Source: Toxonevra muliebris (Eukaryota; Arthropoda; Insecta; Diptera; Pallopteridae). Taken from it: a stretch of DNA of 64,000 bases. Of this stretch, positions 32,856 to 46,250 are shown one piece after another (position 1 is the stretch's first letter; each line of letters opens with the position of its first letter). Both the position numbers and the translations under genes were made by a program. Location of the stretch: positions 33,561,890-33,625,889 of the forward strand of contig OY829328.1 of the NCBI GenBank assembly GCA_963691655.1. Reading direction: 5' to 3'. Under the pieces are notes generated by a model. It made no database searches. It was given only the letters and a program-made list of their open reading frames with translations, and had not been told where the DNA came from.

Positions 32856-35800
32856 TACCATTTCCCTACTCCATCCTTTTTCTCAGGGGCTTAAAAATTT
32901 GTCATACAGGGAAAATTGCTCGGGATAAGGAAACACCTACTTTCTTTGACAAAAGCGTTCCTCATAAAATATAAAAAAGGCGTTCGAACTTAAAAAAAAC
33001 TGACCGAAGTCAAAAACTTTTGAAGATAATTATAGTGAAAACCCCCGGAAAAAAGGGTATTGAGATGGGATGGAGAGTTGACATGAAAAAAAATTAATTT
33101 TTCTAACAAATAAATTTGCCTCAGATGTCAAATGTAGGACTTGAAATTAATAAACTTGAATAGTCTGTAAAAAAGAAATTATTACATAGCAGTCGATGTG
33201 TGTCTTTGAAAAAATTAGACGTGGCAATGTCCTCGCTCAAAATATGGTGTTGTACCATGCTATTTTTAGTGATGTACATAAAATGCTGCAAATAAAAAAT
33301 TTTATATGAATAGAAATTATGAGAAGGTAGACAAACTCTTTTGTGTTTTATCACTTGGACAGAAAACATAATTTGGATGCATTAAATACTTAAGAAAAAA
33401 GCAAGCATGGCTGTCTTATGTTTTTGTTTTCTAAACACACTAAAATTCAATATTGTAACTTAATTGTATTATTTTATTTTCTTGAGCTAAAAAATATTTT
33501 ACGCTTAAAATAGTAAATACTGCAAAACGTTGACGTTAATGTTAAGTTAAGAATTTAGAAAGTATGTGTGCATGTTTGAATTTCCCACATAAGAACCACA
33601 CTTAGAAACTGCAATTGTGCCAAAAAACTAACAGACAAAAAGTTTGTGTAACTGTAAGTACGTCGACTGTCAATCTAAAACGACTCCAGTTTGCGCTACA
33701 TTTTTGCCTAAGTAATTTATTTAGTATATCTACATACATTGGGTAGGAATTTTTTAAAAACAAAACCAAATCTTCGAAATTTTAGGCAAAGCATTTAAAA
33801 AAGTTGTGGTTATCTTGAGATTAGACCAAAGTGTTTTTAAATTCTTAGTAGGAGCAAAAGAGAAGAGCGTGTTTTGAACTATGTATGTAGGGTGTTGAAA
33901 AATCGTTTACAAAAAATATTCCAGCTGAGTTGGCTTGAATTTCTGGCACTCATACACATACGCATATATAGATACACAAACACACTTAGGGAAGCCATTA
34001 TGAGCGTTAAAATGTGCGATAACATAAAACTTCTTTCTCAGTTTTTTTTTTGTTTTTACTTCCCTCTTAAGTAAAAGAGAAAAAGTGAGGGAGAAAAAGA
34101 AAGAAAACTTTTAAAACTTTTTAATGCCATGCAAGACAATGAAATCATATTTTCACTCTGGTTGCTTAAGATTTTTCTTCATCCCAACGTCATATTTTGT
34201 TTTTGTATGAACGCATTTATGTGCTTCATTAAAAAATTTATAAAAAGAAAAGAGAGAAAAAAATACATAAAAATTAAATAAAATTGAGTTAGCTATATTG
34301 GCGTTAACACGCTTTTAAGTCCACAGACAACACACAAAAAAAAAATAACAAAATAAAAACAAATTTGAAGCGTTTAAGCGATTATGCCGAGCAAAAAAAA
34401 AACACAGATTGCATTTAAACATATTTCATAAAATTTTCAACTTTAAACAACATCTGATTTGCGTTGACGAGCTATGTAAAAAAACACATGTTTTTAACTT
34501 TAATTTGTGATTAAAAAAGCAGGGAATTTGCCTAGCCACGTATGGAAAAATACATCTATTAATAATTATAACTCAGTAATAGGGTTTTCGTATAGTATAG
34601 ACGTTATGGTAATCAATGTGCGATATGCATGTGTCTTTAGTGAGTCGTAAATATATTTATGGCCTAAGTATTTAACAGTATTCATTTCATCAATTCGGAA
34701 GTGCGTAGACACGAGAGTTCATTTCAGGAAAATTTAATATTTCGTTGAAATGCGGCTGAAATGCTGAATTTTGCCATACAAAAAGTGTCAAATGAAATGC
34801 GTCTGAAAGTAACTAGCAACCCACAAACATAAGGTTGTAAAAAACAGGAAAAACTTAAGGTCTATTACTTTTTTTAGACATTTTGGATTTTGTTTTCATA
34901 ACAATTTCTGTTGTAATATTTATTAAGTGAAAAAATAAAATAATGGAGTCGGAGATTAACTCATTGCCATTTCTCTAATTATCCATAATTGTTATATAAA
35001 TTCTTGGTGTCCAAGTCCAATTGAAAGGCAATTATTTTATTTACACAAAGCACCCACAAAAATTCTTCTTCTCCAAACTTATAATCTGTCAAACCATTTG
35101 CCTAAAAGCAAGAAATGCAATCGAAATGAAAAGCTGAAATCAAAATAGGAGAAAGGCCAACGAACACAGGGAAGGTATAAATATTCCGAAATTCTAAATA
35201 TTGCAATATGGAATTTTGTATGTAATGATTTGCAGTCAGCATAAATTACATTTAGATATAGAAGATAGTTTTTTTTTTGTTATATATAGTTAGCTGATGT
35301 TTAAAGTTCTAGCTTCAAAATCTTGGTCCTTAAAAAGTATAACAATTTCTTGTTTTTCCTTTTTGCCATTATTTCCGCCTAAGTTCCGTCACTCAAACGT
35401 TTAATAAAAACTTAACTTTTTTTATGACTACAACATTAAGTAATGAAAAATCAACAAAATGCAGAATACACATTTCCACATCACTTAAGTTTTAATAAAG
35501 AAGCTGCTTTACTGGAAGGCATTAAGTTCTTGAACGACTGTTGTTTGAGCGTTTATGTGAGGTGCGATAAAAAACCAAGAAATAAAAAGCAAAAAAACAA
35601 AAAACACTTCTACACAGGCTTATAATATAAACTACCTAACCAAAAGGATTGCCCGTACGCTTTCATTACTCGTACTTAAACTGCGGATGTTAACTCAGCT
35701 ACATGCAACTTGCAATAAAGTCAACTCATCGGAGCAATTCAAAACATTTACGAAGGCATTAAAAAAAAAAACAGGTATTCTATTGAAGTGACGAAGAAGA

Positions 35801-36390
35801 AGAACAAAGGTTCTGTGTATGTGTGTGTGCAACAAATGTGTGCTGCAGCTGCAAAAACTCACTGCCATTTAGCGCAGCACGGACGCAATAAAACTATTTC
35901 TCAAATTAATCAAGTTTTACTTTTAACTTGCATATTCTTGGCCATCAATCACAGTCGCGCTGGAAATAAGTTTTAGTCTGGCAATCACTTCTACTACATG
36001 TATATTTTCGAAAAGTGGTTGTTGATGATGTTGCCAATGCTGCTGCCTGTGCTGAATAAAAGTTTCTTACAATTCTTGCAATTATTCTAAAAGTGTAATA
36101 AACAATTGAAAGCGTAAGATTGTGTTTGAGTGTAGACCTTGAAGTATAACAGATTCAGAGGCTTTTTTGATATATGAAAAATATAAATTAGTAATAAGCA
36201 GAGAATCTGCTCGCTCCGCTCTTGAAGACCAAAAAATTAGAAAAAGGCACAATGACGTGAAATGTGAAAAGAAAAAATGCGTTTTAAAATGAAGTTTTAC
36301 ATCCATCGATTTACAAAAATTTATTTGAGCTACACGAAGGGATTTAACATTTTTCCCCAACAATAGCAGATTAGCGAAGAAATCGTATAA
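32856..36390. other. 3.5 kb AT-rich intergenic DNA, no gene seen
   Basis: All open frames are short and lack signal peptides, domains or splice-linked partners. Poly-purine and A-rich runs are common (for example 34070-34110 and 34340-34400). I see no repeats with defined ends. Confidence 0.35.
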
Positions 36391-36399
36391 AAGGTGGTC

Positions 36400-36960
36400 T
36401 CTAGATAGAACTCTACATTGGTTAAACGAAAATAGACTGCGAAATTGGCGTGGGGGTCAACTCAGAATACGTTAATAATCCTAAATCAATTCGACTACTG
36501 CACAAAAGCTGTCTTTTCGAGGCTGATCTTCTGGTAGTGAGAGAAGCCTTCAGATCTTTGTTCAAACTTCAAGGCAACTTACAGACAACCAAGCCACTTT
36601 TAAAACTTTAGATTCAGGTTTAATATTCCATAAATTAGTAAGCCAATGTAGGGAAAGATATCCGCCACTTTGTGTGGCTTTGACCCAATATGGATTCTAG
36701 GCCATAAAAACATTGAAGGCAGCAAAAAAACTGATGAATTAGCGAAACGGGGTTTCAGCTTTAGAATTTCTCTTCCTTTCCCTTGTAGATGATTGATGAA
36801 AAATGCTTTCCATCTGCCGAAGAAGAAGCAGGTGTGTGATTTTGACCAAAATCGTGTAATCGGCATCAGGCTGGAAATAGGTTTGACTGAACAATGGACG
36901 AAAAATGCGGTCAGACTTTGTATTCCCCGCAACGCACATTAGTAGAGTTGCTGGAATTTA
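36400..36960 (+). pseudogene. LINE RNase H remnant
   Basis: Reading with frameshifts gives DNQATFKTLDSGLIFHKLVSQC (36587 onward; the family block is SDSQAAI-AL) and IWILGHKNIEGSKKTDELAKRG (36690-36755; the family block is WVPGHxxIEGNExADELA). These are two RNase H blocks in the right order. It is a different family from the copy at 11.2 kb by wording. The rest of the element is unreadable. Confidence 0.65.
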
Positions 36961-37090
36961 ACCGATTTCCGCCCAAGAAAATAGAACGCCCCAATTTTGT
37001 TTTTATGATTGATATTCTCGGGTAATTTGAGGTCAAGGAATCCGAATCCGTTGTTAGATTTGTGCTAAGATGTTCGTGAGCACGGGAAAT

Positions 37091-38861
37091 GGGTGTCCTA
37101 TATATAGGACGCTGGGTGCTATTTGACATAATTTTTCTTCATGTTATTTTCCATATACTTAAAAACGTAAAAACAAATTTAAAGCCATTTTGATCGAAAA
37201 TAATTGGAAATAGTTTCAAAAAAGTGAAACAAAGAACAATTGCTTTTCATGATATTCTTTAATTCATTTCTTTGGATGCAATCATACATTGCATTTTGAC
37301 AATAAAAAGTTGCTTGGTATGGACGTTGTTTCCTTCAGTATACTGAGCAATAACGTGTTCAGCAGTCCTTTTTGGAAGATAATGTTATGTTACCTCTAGT
37401 TTTATTGACAATCATTGGACGTCACAAGCAACTTTTCTGCAATAAAGATTATTTTTGAGGGATTGGTTGTGAGTTTCTCCGCTTGCTAATGAAACAATGC
37501 AGTTTCAATGCATTTGCGACCGATATGCTTAGAATTGCAATCCAAAGTGATCAATAACACTTCTTAGTCCTGATATTTATGCAATAGTTTTCAACTGCGT
37601 TGTCATGTAAATCAACGCCACCCATTCCAGCGTTGTAACTGCTGATAAGTAATGGTTGACTTTGATTCACGAATCGTTTCTTTTCTTTTTTCCAACTTTT
37701 CACACTTAACATTGGTTCAATTTGCTCAAAGTTCGTGCAGAGGGTTACTTCTTTATTATCTGACCAACAGCACATGAGAATATTATTTATGAAATCGAAC
37801 ATGAAATCAGTTTCACCATCTTCCTTTAATAGAGCATTAGCAATACGATTTTTACGAACAGTTTCTGTTATATAAAACTTTTCTTCGTTAAGCAAACACA
37901 TAAGATAATATGAAGAAAAAAAAATACTTTGTGGCACCTTGGATTTTCAGCAATACTAAGCAAGCACAGAACTACATTAGCTCCCAACCCAAATTGACGA
38001 TTATAGCTATCACTTATGCCATCATAAGGCATGCAATGGAATAAATAGCCTTCAGAACTGCACAAGCACCGCAATTTTTAACCAAATCGAATAGGTTTGT
38101 TACGTAAATACATTTTGCAACTATGTTGTCAGCGGTATGACATAATTTGCTCATCAATTCACAAGTAGTGAACCCACACACCAAACTAACTAAACTTTTT
38201 ATTTGCGAGATCGAGCAACGATCGCATCTATGAGTGGATCAAGTAAAATAAAATCTGATTACTTACTTTAAATTAAAATTACCTTTGCGAGCTTATCGCT
38301 TTCATCATTGTTGCAAAAATTAATGTATCGTTTGATATCTACGAATTGGTTACGTGGCATAGTTTGCTAGACAATTGGCACACCAAGAGAGGCAGGCGTA
38401 TATGAAATTTAAAATTATGTTTTCAAAACTCAATTTAGGAAAATAAAGTTAGATATAAGTACTAAAAATACGTTTATTTACTAAAATCAATGAGAATGGA
38501 AAATAAAAAAACGTGCCAAAAGGAGCCCAACGTCCTAAATATAGGACGCCAACTTTACATTTGTTTTTTTTATGGAAGGTATTATCTTTTGGCAATAACG
38601 CCTCATCATTACATTTTTGAAAAGATTGTTTAACAATTTTTTCTTGGTACTATAAAAATTTAACAAAAATTGTGTTTTTTTTAGTGTATTCAGTACCAAA
38701 AATACTAAATAAACTTAAACATAATTTTTAAAAAGCTAAAAGCTTACCCTTTTCAATGATATACGTATGTTTATACCATATATGCACCCTTCATACAAAA
38801 AGTAACGTTTGAAAAAGGGAAATTTTAGCGTCCTATATATAGGACGCTGGATTGAAATGGG
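37091..38861 (-). mobile_element. piggyBac element remnant
   Basis: The right end finishes ATTGAAATGGG directly followed by TTAA (38862-38865), the piggyBac target. Perfect palindromes GTCCTATATATAGGAC lie at both ends (37095-37110 and within 38827-38848), and a third copy, GTCCTAAATATAGGAC, lies subterminally at 38532-38547. The left end is less clear: GAAATGGG precedes the palindrome but no TTAA is adjacent, so the left border may be rearranged. A transposase relic lies inside on the minus strand. Confidence 0.75.
37430..38074 (-). pseudogene. piggyBac transposase relic (DDE_Tnp_1_7)
   Basis: From high to low coordinates two frames give FGLGANVVLCLLSIAENPRC, then SSYYLMCLLNEEKFYITETV, RKNRIANALLKEDGE, NNILMCCWSDNKEVTLCTNF, and finally SYNAGMGGVDLHDNAVENYC. 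GVDLHD carries the last catalytic aspartate of the piggyBac triad. At the second aspartate block (DNFF-S in relatives) bases are missing near 37920-37930 and the frame shifts, so the copy is dead. After IRTKKCY a stop interrupts, but AILSISVANALKLH continues the family match. The N-terminal third is not readable. Confidence 0.85.
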
Positions 38862-38865
38862 TTAA

Positions 38866-40100
38866 AGGAGATAGAGATTCTCTTCCACTTCTCTTGCTAT
38901 TGCCCGGCTTTTATCAAAAACAGACTGACGAAATTTCACGAATTCTTCGACGATATCCACCTAATGCTTTAACTTACAACTTTTTACATTAGTTTCACGC
39001 TGAATTGTTGGAGGGAAAATCTGTAAAATGGTTATTAAAATTTAAATAAATAATGTAGCATTAAAGTTATGATATATAACTTTTTAGAGACGCGTGCCGA
39101 AATTAAAAATTCGAGATTAAAAATTCCCCTACTTTTAAATTATACTTATTATACTTTTTTTTAATTAAATTTTGCTGATGCTAATTCAAAACTGAACAAA
39201 GAAGAATTTGCTATTTTAATTTTCTCTTTAATTTTCTGTAAATAAATGTCTTAAATTTTATCACAACAAAAGCATAGCAAAAAATAACTACTTTTTAAGA
39301 CTAGCAATAAAAACAAGAAAAAATTAATAAAAAAGGAAGAACACATAAGAGATGCACACACAAGTTTCTCGATTCGCTTTTGTCCTTTTTGGATTTACCG
39401 CTCATATTTCCGCTGCCAACTAAATTTCAAAAACAAAACGAACAGACGAATGTACGAGTTTTGAACAATTTTGAAAACTAGGCTAGAATAAGAAATCTCA
39501 ACGCTCCACAACGCACATATTTGACCAGAAAATAATGAAACGGAATCGAGTAAAATGGAGAAAAAGAGCAGAGGGAAGTAGAGGAGAAAAGCAGAGCGAA
39601 GTAGAGAAAAATAACATAGCAGTGCGAAAAAAACTGAGCTGAGCAGAAGTGTGTAGAGAAGTGGAGCAGAGAAGAGTAGAACAAGCTAAAGCAGCGCAGA
39701 CAGTATTCATATGCAGCATGGTGTACTTCCTTTTTGTTAACAAAAAATATAAAGGATATGCAGCACACAAGCATTAGCACACATGCAGCTGCAATACACA
39801 CACATAAACACACATATTTGCAAACATATATTTAGAAAATAGCACATTGCAACGGAAAAGCATTTGGTCGCATACACGCGAGAATTCAGTGCCAAAAAAC
39901 GTGCTAAGGTCACTATACACTGCATACAAGTATGAGTACCAGCGGAAACAAAAAAAAAACTAACTTACTATAGAAAAAATAAAGTATTCTACCCTCTGTC
40001 CGAAATATTCAGGCGCACTCATTTTTATGCATGGAAATGGAATGGCAGTAAAACAAACCAAAAAAAAAGGGTAAAGCTGAAAAAAAATTAAATTTAAAAA
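38866..40100. other. Intergenic, no gene seen
   Basis: AT-rich. The GA-rich stretch 39530-39690 makes Cys/Ser/Phe-rich frames open on the minus strand at 39478-39925; these look like composition artefacts. Confidence 0.35.
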
Positions 40101-40161
40101 GGCTTGAGTGAATTTCTAATTTTCTACTGCAGTGATTTCGTATTCATGTCTGCCCAATAAG

Positions 40162-40356
40162 ATGTTGGTGCTGCTGCTCCTAACTGCTATTGCTAGTACG
40201 CAAAGTGCAATCGTGCGGCACAAAAGCCAATCCTACAAGCTTAAACAAAAATATAATAAAAAAATACGAAAAAGAGTGCGCAAGGAAGGGGGGAGGGGGC
40301 GTTTTGGAAAGATGAAACGAAAAAATAGCACAAAACTGATTTATGCGAATCAATAA
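40162..40356 (+). CDS. Possible small cationic secreted peptide
   Basis: The frame from ATG 40162 begins MLVLLLLTAIASTQSAIVRH, a plausible signal peptide with an AxA-like cleavage site, followed by about 45 residues very rich in Lys and Arg, ending NSTKLIYANQ. It has no cysteines and no recognised homology. The basic part lies in A-rich, low-complexity DNA, so it may be accidental. No TATA/initiator pair is obvious. Confidence 0.15.
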   Translation: MLVLLLLTAIASTQSAIVRHKSQSYKLKQKYNKKIRKRVRKEGGRGRFGKMKRKNSTKLIYANQ

Positions 40357-40920
40357 GGCAAACTATAAGATACTTATGCGAATTGTGCCTGCTTGCCTGG
40401 GTGCTTGCCTGCCTGCTCTCCGTTTCGGTCACTGCTGTATGAAACGTGTTTGCATTTGCTGAATAATAACGTAGTATATATATTTGCTTGGTGTGGTTTG
40501 GGTTTAATGCGATTTGATTTGCATTTGAAGTTTATTGCAACAATAATAAAAATGTTGAGATTTTTATAAAATCTTGTAAAACATTTTAAAAGCGAATGAA
40601 AAAAATGCAAGGAATTGCTATGGAATTGGGAACAACAGAACAATTCTAGTTTCGGCATTTTTAGCTTAATGACTTCTAAAAGTCAAAATTTTCAATTCAA
40701 ATCAAACCTACAATATTAACATGTAGTACATTTCGCGCATGACGCGATTTTTCAAAAAAACTTGGTACCGCAAAGATCTTTGCATATGTCGTTGAATTCA
40801 AATATGATATCAGAATTTCCAAATTCGAAATGACAGATGCAAAGTTATTATTTATTATTATGACATGTTCAGAAATTTATTAATTTATGAATTAGTCTAA
40901 TCACAAGAGATTTCCAATTG
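40357..40920. other. Intergenic, no gene seen
   Basis: AT-rich DNA with a short GCCTGCTTGCCTG-type run at 40388-40416. No gene signal. Confidence 0.3.
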
Positions 40921-40924
40921 TTCC

Positions 40925-41098
40925 TATTCCGTGCTATTGCTCTCAATTCGTTGAATGATTTGTTTGTTTCTCTGTAAATCGTCCTTCTCCCCTTAGTTTT
41001 TGGTCGTCCGCGATTTCTTCTACCCTCCAATGGAATCCTATTGGAGTGCAGTGTGTGATATAGCGTTGACTGGCTTTCTTAGCGTGTGCCCCAACCAT
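40925..41098 (-). pseudogene. Non-LTR retrotransposon C-terminal fragment (RTE-like)
   Basis: The minus strand reads WLGHTLRKPVNAISHTALQ, a small frame slip, then PLEGRRNRGRPKTKGRRTIY and NELRAIARNR. The block WxGHxLR...ALxW-P-GRR-RGRPK-xWRR is the familiar C-terminal region of many non-LTR retrotransposons of the RTE and related clades. Only about 55 codons survive. Confidence 0.7.
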
Positions 41099-44000
41099 CT
41101 ATATTATAAAACCACAAGATTTTTTGGGTCGCTCAATCTAAATATGACCTCAGAATTTAAAAATTAAAAACTGCGGCCGTTTTACCTCAAAATTTTCACC
41201 TATTTAGAGATAATACTATTGAAAAGATCGTGAAATTTTAGATTCCGTGAAAACTTCAAAATTACATACTTCAAATTTTGAGGTCGTTTACCCAAAAGGA
41301 CAGGCTCTGATTTTTCCAATTCAAAAGTTTGTTGATTTCGCACCCATGGCAGAATGTTTAAACATACCTTAGTCTGAATTCTAATATTTTTGGTGGCCCT
41401 AATCAGATTTTTTTTCAATTATCATAAATTTGATTACTCTCAGTCTATCCTGCCAGCCTGACTCAACAAATATGTTAAAAGTCTGATTTAAAATTATGAT
41501 TATCTAAAATGTACGGTTTCTTGATTGGTTTCTCTAAAGTTATTTCTTGAAAAAAAACGCTGTAGGGGTATCAGGTGTATCAAAACGACTTTTATAACTG
41601 CATCATCCTGAGTTGGAAGGTCATTCAACCACAGTTCTTAAGTTAATATTTGACTTGGATTGTCTAGAATTTGAGTGAATTTTATTTACTTCAAAACATT
41701 TTTGAAGTGTATTGAATGCTGTTTTATTCCACGCTATTATTTATTTGTTGTTGAGTATTGAAGTTGTTGAACTTAATTCACATTTATTTTGCACAATTTG
41801 CAGTAAGTAAGTGCGTCAAATGAGTTTCGAGGGTGCATAGTTAAGAGAAGTGATGCAAAGTATATTGCACTTTGTATTTGTGTCAATTGTTGCAAATTAC
41901 TGAAAGTGTATACATAAGTTTTAAAACAACAAAAGTAAGTAAACTACACCATTAAAATATGCAATTGCAATTGTTTTTGGTTTCGTCTTATGACGAAATA
42001 AAAAAATAAAAACAAAAGTTCAACATATTTCCGTTTCAATTCAGTAAACGGAGAAACGTGTGCTTCCCGAATTCGTATACCGTCACCAGCATCGTCACAG
42101 AAATAATCATCATCGCCATTGGCAGGATAAAGCAAAATATAATAATTCATATTTGTATTTTTTTTTTTTCATTTCATGCTTTTAGTTTCTCACGTTTTCG
42201 GTTATGGCTTTTTTCCTTTCTCTGTCATATTTTTCTCTGCATTTTAATTTCTTTTATCTTAATGCAGTCGCCGTTGCGATGAGCTGAGCCGGATGAAAGA
42301 ACTTCGGCCCTATGCGCATGCCACAGAAGCCGGAAGTGTTGGCAACCCGCGTAGCCATTGTGATATTTTCTTGCATATTTTTGTTGTTGTGCCATGCCTT
42401 AGTAGTGTAAAAAATACAAGTTATATATGTACATATATATGAATATTGCCGAATCTCAGATAAATATGAACACTATAACTAATTTAGAGTTCTATATTCA
42501 CTTCATTTTCCTCCTTCTTTTGAGCATTATGTGCGTAAAGAATTTGATGTTAAAAATAACACTAGCTTACAAAAATCTCGTTTTTAGCAAATTTTGCGAA
42601 AACTGTTCTTTGCAAAAATATGTGAGTGCCATTTTATTTTTCAGCTACCCGCAGTTAGCCTAAAAACCTCTTTTTTCGTGTAAACTAGTCAGAGTGAAAA
42701 CATCTAGTAAGAGTGAAGCATAGAGCTATAGAAATCGTTTGGGTTTGAAACAATGTTTTTGTTTAAATACAAAATTGCCCTGAATCTGTTGGAAGTGTTA
42801 GTGAAAGATGAAGAGATCATTTTCTGCTGGAAATTAGAGAGAGAGAGAGGGAGAGATATAAAGTATTTTCCAGATTAGAAATTGGATCAAAAAAATACTG
42901 CGCTTAAACTAAATTTTCAGCAATTCGTATTTAATAAAGTAAAGTCGTCTCAGAGAGTAAAAGTTATAGTGCTGAAAATAGTTTTCGTTGTGAATATTAA
43001 AGTTTTGAGTTTTAACACTACATTTTTGTATTTTTATAGTTTATAGGGAAGCTACGGAAACACAAATTCTTCATCAGCCACTGTGGAAATTGCCACTTAG
43101 TGAAATATTTAGATTTAAAATCTACGCGAAACGCACATTAAAATTATTTTGAGATTGATTAGCATTGAGAAGGGTTTATTTCTCTCATGGGTTGTCACTA
43201 CCATTCGAGCATAGCTCCTTGAAATCTACTTCGGAACCTCGAAACATAGATTGGGAGGGTACTACTTCCAAATCAGGCATGGGCATAAAAGGGGGAAATG
43301 GCACCCAAGAGGACATTCATCAAGCTGACAAAGTCAATGGCTCGCAGATGTGAGCCAATGAATGTAAATAAGGAATATCATAATATTGTTGCTTTTGTTT
43401 TGCACAGCCCTAAGTGCATATTTCTTTGATTTTTTTAAAATAATTTTTTTTGGACACTTTTTTCAAACTTTTATAATTTAATCATTTAAGAACAAATTAA
43501 ACCCACTTTCCTTCAAATAAAAATTAACAAAATTCATGAAAACGTGATAAATATAGTATGCCAAGATTTGTTGCTTTTGTTTTGCATTATGCAGCACTAC
43601 TTATCTTAAAACTCTGTTTTGAGTGCTAATTATTCATCAAAAATATCCATACTACTTTTATAGGTATTTCGCTGAGTTCATTTGCAACAAGTGCGAGAAT
43701 ATGCAAGAAGTTAGTTTATTTAAACGGAGAGCCAATGCCTTTTTATTTTCTTTCTTCACTGATTATTGACATTGACCAATCAATAAATTTAAAAAGTGAT
43801 ATAAGTATTTTTAATTTCTTGAAATCTGAACTTATTTTTAATGACTTTGTTGAAGTTATCAAAAGTTTTTATATTAAAAGCATTGATTTTGATTTGTTTA
43901 TATATTTGAAATATTTTTCTGAAACTTTTTAAAAAAATATAAATGTTGAAAAAAATGGAGATTCAGTTTCCAAATTTTGAAAAAGCTTGTAATTTGTTTT

Positions 44001-44915
44001 TTTCAATTCCGTATTATAAAGCAGTATGTGGGAGGATTTTTATTTTAGTGTTCACACTTTGGAGAAAATAGAAATAGATTAATTAGAAAGTGATTACAGA
44101 TAAAAACAAAATTTGATATGACTTGAATTAAATTTTGTAAGGATTACAATACAGAGATCGATAATAAAGTCATAGTTGACTTTGTAAAACGAATTTTTAA
44201 TTACGCGTAGTTAAATAAATAAAATTTGAAGAAAGTTGAATTTTCAATATTCAAAATAGGACCCTAAAAGTATATCAAACATTTATTATTTTGTCTATAA
44301 ATATAGTGTTGGTTGTGTTAAGCTTTCGTACCGTTGCACAGTGGTTCCCCGAAAAGGCCAAAAAAAATTTTTTGGTGTCATATTTAAAAAAAAATTATGA
44401 TGCAAATATCATCTTCATTCTTCAAATATTGAAACGGTAAACTTTTTTTTGTTGTTAGAAAACAACAATTATTTAATAATAGCACAAAAAGTGAGAGAAT
44501 TTCTAATCATTATTAGTGCATTATTAGCAGAATATTTGGTCATATAGCATATTCACAACACATAACATATAAAATAAAAAATAATTTTATTGTTGATATG
44601 GAAATAATAAAAGAAGGTATTTAGATCAAGTTTAAATAATTATTTATTATAAATTTGTTTTTTTAAATAATATTTGTGAATTTGAAAAATGTGGATTTAA
44701 AGTAGTTTTTTGGTGTATTACTAATTTTGATATAGAGTTTTCACTCTATATCCACATATCCACATTTTGAAGTGCATGAAAATATCGTCACCTATATTTC
44801 TGTCTAGTTTTCATTAAAAGACTTCAAAATTGATAAAAATTAATAAAAAGACCAAAAATGTTATTAAGATTACAAAAAACTCAGTACTAAAATAATGCAA
44901 AATCCAAAAATAGCT
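41099..44915. other. 3.8 kb AT-rich DNA, no gene seen
   Basis: No convincing gene. A GA microsatellite lies at 42837-42856. A plus-strand frame of 62 codons at 43165-43353 has more balanced composition than its surroundings (GMGIKGGNGTQEDIHQADK) but no recognisable domain. Two short frames at 42058-42282 and 42427-42663 are hydrophobic by composition only. Confidence 0.35.
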
Positions 44916-45015
44916 AGGCTTGCGTACTGATTTCAGAATTTTAAAACCAGTACTTAAAAAAAAAAATCCAAGAAAATCCGTGCATGTACTGACTAAATCA
45001 GTACGTCTGGCTTCT
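44916..45015. repeat. Second copy of the AAATCAGTACGTCTGG repeat
   Basis: TGCGTACTGATTTCAGAATTT, ACCAGTACTTAAAAAAA and CATGTACTGACTAAATCAGTACGTCTGG match 3515-3601 in order and orientation. A shared dispersed repeat is certain; its class is unknown. Confidence 0.7.
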
Positions 45016-45972
45016 CTAAGCCCAGCTCAGTGGTTTCTGAGAACAGTAAATTATGTTTTTATGCCGAATCACAAAGTACAATTTTTTCAACGAATTGGTC
45101 TTTAACGTTACATAAGTTTGATGGCCAATGCAGCGAGGAAATTTAATAATTTTAACAAAATGCATTTGTATCTGGAAAATAAATCAAAATTTCTCGAAAA
45201 AAGTAGCTCATTCCCAGAAAAAACTTTTTGTAAAAAAAGTCTTTAAACTTACATGAAATTTGCGGTGCATTTCAAAGCCGTGCACAGTGAAGAGCGAAAG
45301 CAACCGATTGATTTGACATTTATGTTTCCCGATGCTATGGGATATATATGAATGGAATTTAGTCGACATAGTGCAAAATTCAAAGAATTTTTTTTCGTGC
45401 GTTACTCCTACAGAAAAAATTGGCTATATGTACTTTTCATAGGTAGTTTGATTTGTTGAGGTATCATATGGGAAAGAAATTGGACCAAGGTGGGTCACTT
45501 TGGCAACTCTACTCAGAGATGCCTTCAACTAATTAAATTTTTGTACAAGGGAGCAACAAAAAGTTTTATCTTCAAATTACCAACAGGTTTAGGTTAATTT
45601 GAGAGTGCTGATTACTAATATCTGTAATTAGTTTTTCTCTTTCACGTCCGGTTCTCATACAATCTTATCCTGAATTCAGACGATAGGAATCTTCAAGAAT
45701 AGCAGAAAAGAATATTACGAATTTTCCTTCTTAAAGAAAGTTGTTCAGCGTGTTTTTGTAATAACAACCTTCCATTATCCTTGAACTTTCCACCAAAAAT
45801 ACGCGATAGGGAAAAAACCGTTCAGGAAATTATCATACTGTCTTCGGAAAAAATGTTCCTTGTTAAAAATCAGGGTGGGCTTTTGAGCATCAGATTCATA
45901 AATTTCTCCGATGCATAAATTTTCCACATAAATTTTCCACAACTCTCCTAAAATTTTTGCCGTGCGCCAACC
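45016..45972. other. Intergenic, no gene seen
   Basis: AT-rich sequence up to the 3' tail of the outer LINE. CATAAATTTTCCA occurs twice in tandem near 45915-45942. Confidence 0.3.
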
Positions 45973-46250
45973 TATTATTTATTATTATTATTATTATTTA
46001 TTTAGAGAGTATTCGCATCTAAGACATGATCTTTTACATGCGCAAATTATTATTATAATATAACAACATATTTAGTAAAGTTATTAACAACAAATTGCTT
46101 AATATAAGGTAAATGTCGAATAAGATGATGAATTTAATAACAAATTAATATTAAGATTAAATAGGGTTAAAAGTGATCTAGAGGAAAGGAACAAATGAAG
46201 AAATAAAGTAATTAAAAGAAGAAAAAGAGAGAAAGAGAGAGAGAAATAGA

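Noticed and set aside
39478..39925. Cys/Phe-rich minus-strand frames of 62-111 codons
   Set aside because: They are overlapping frames opposite GA-rich sequence and CA-rich runs, with no conserved features; composition explains them.
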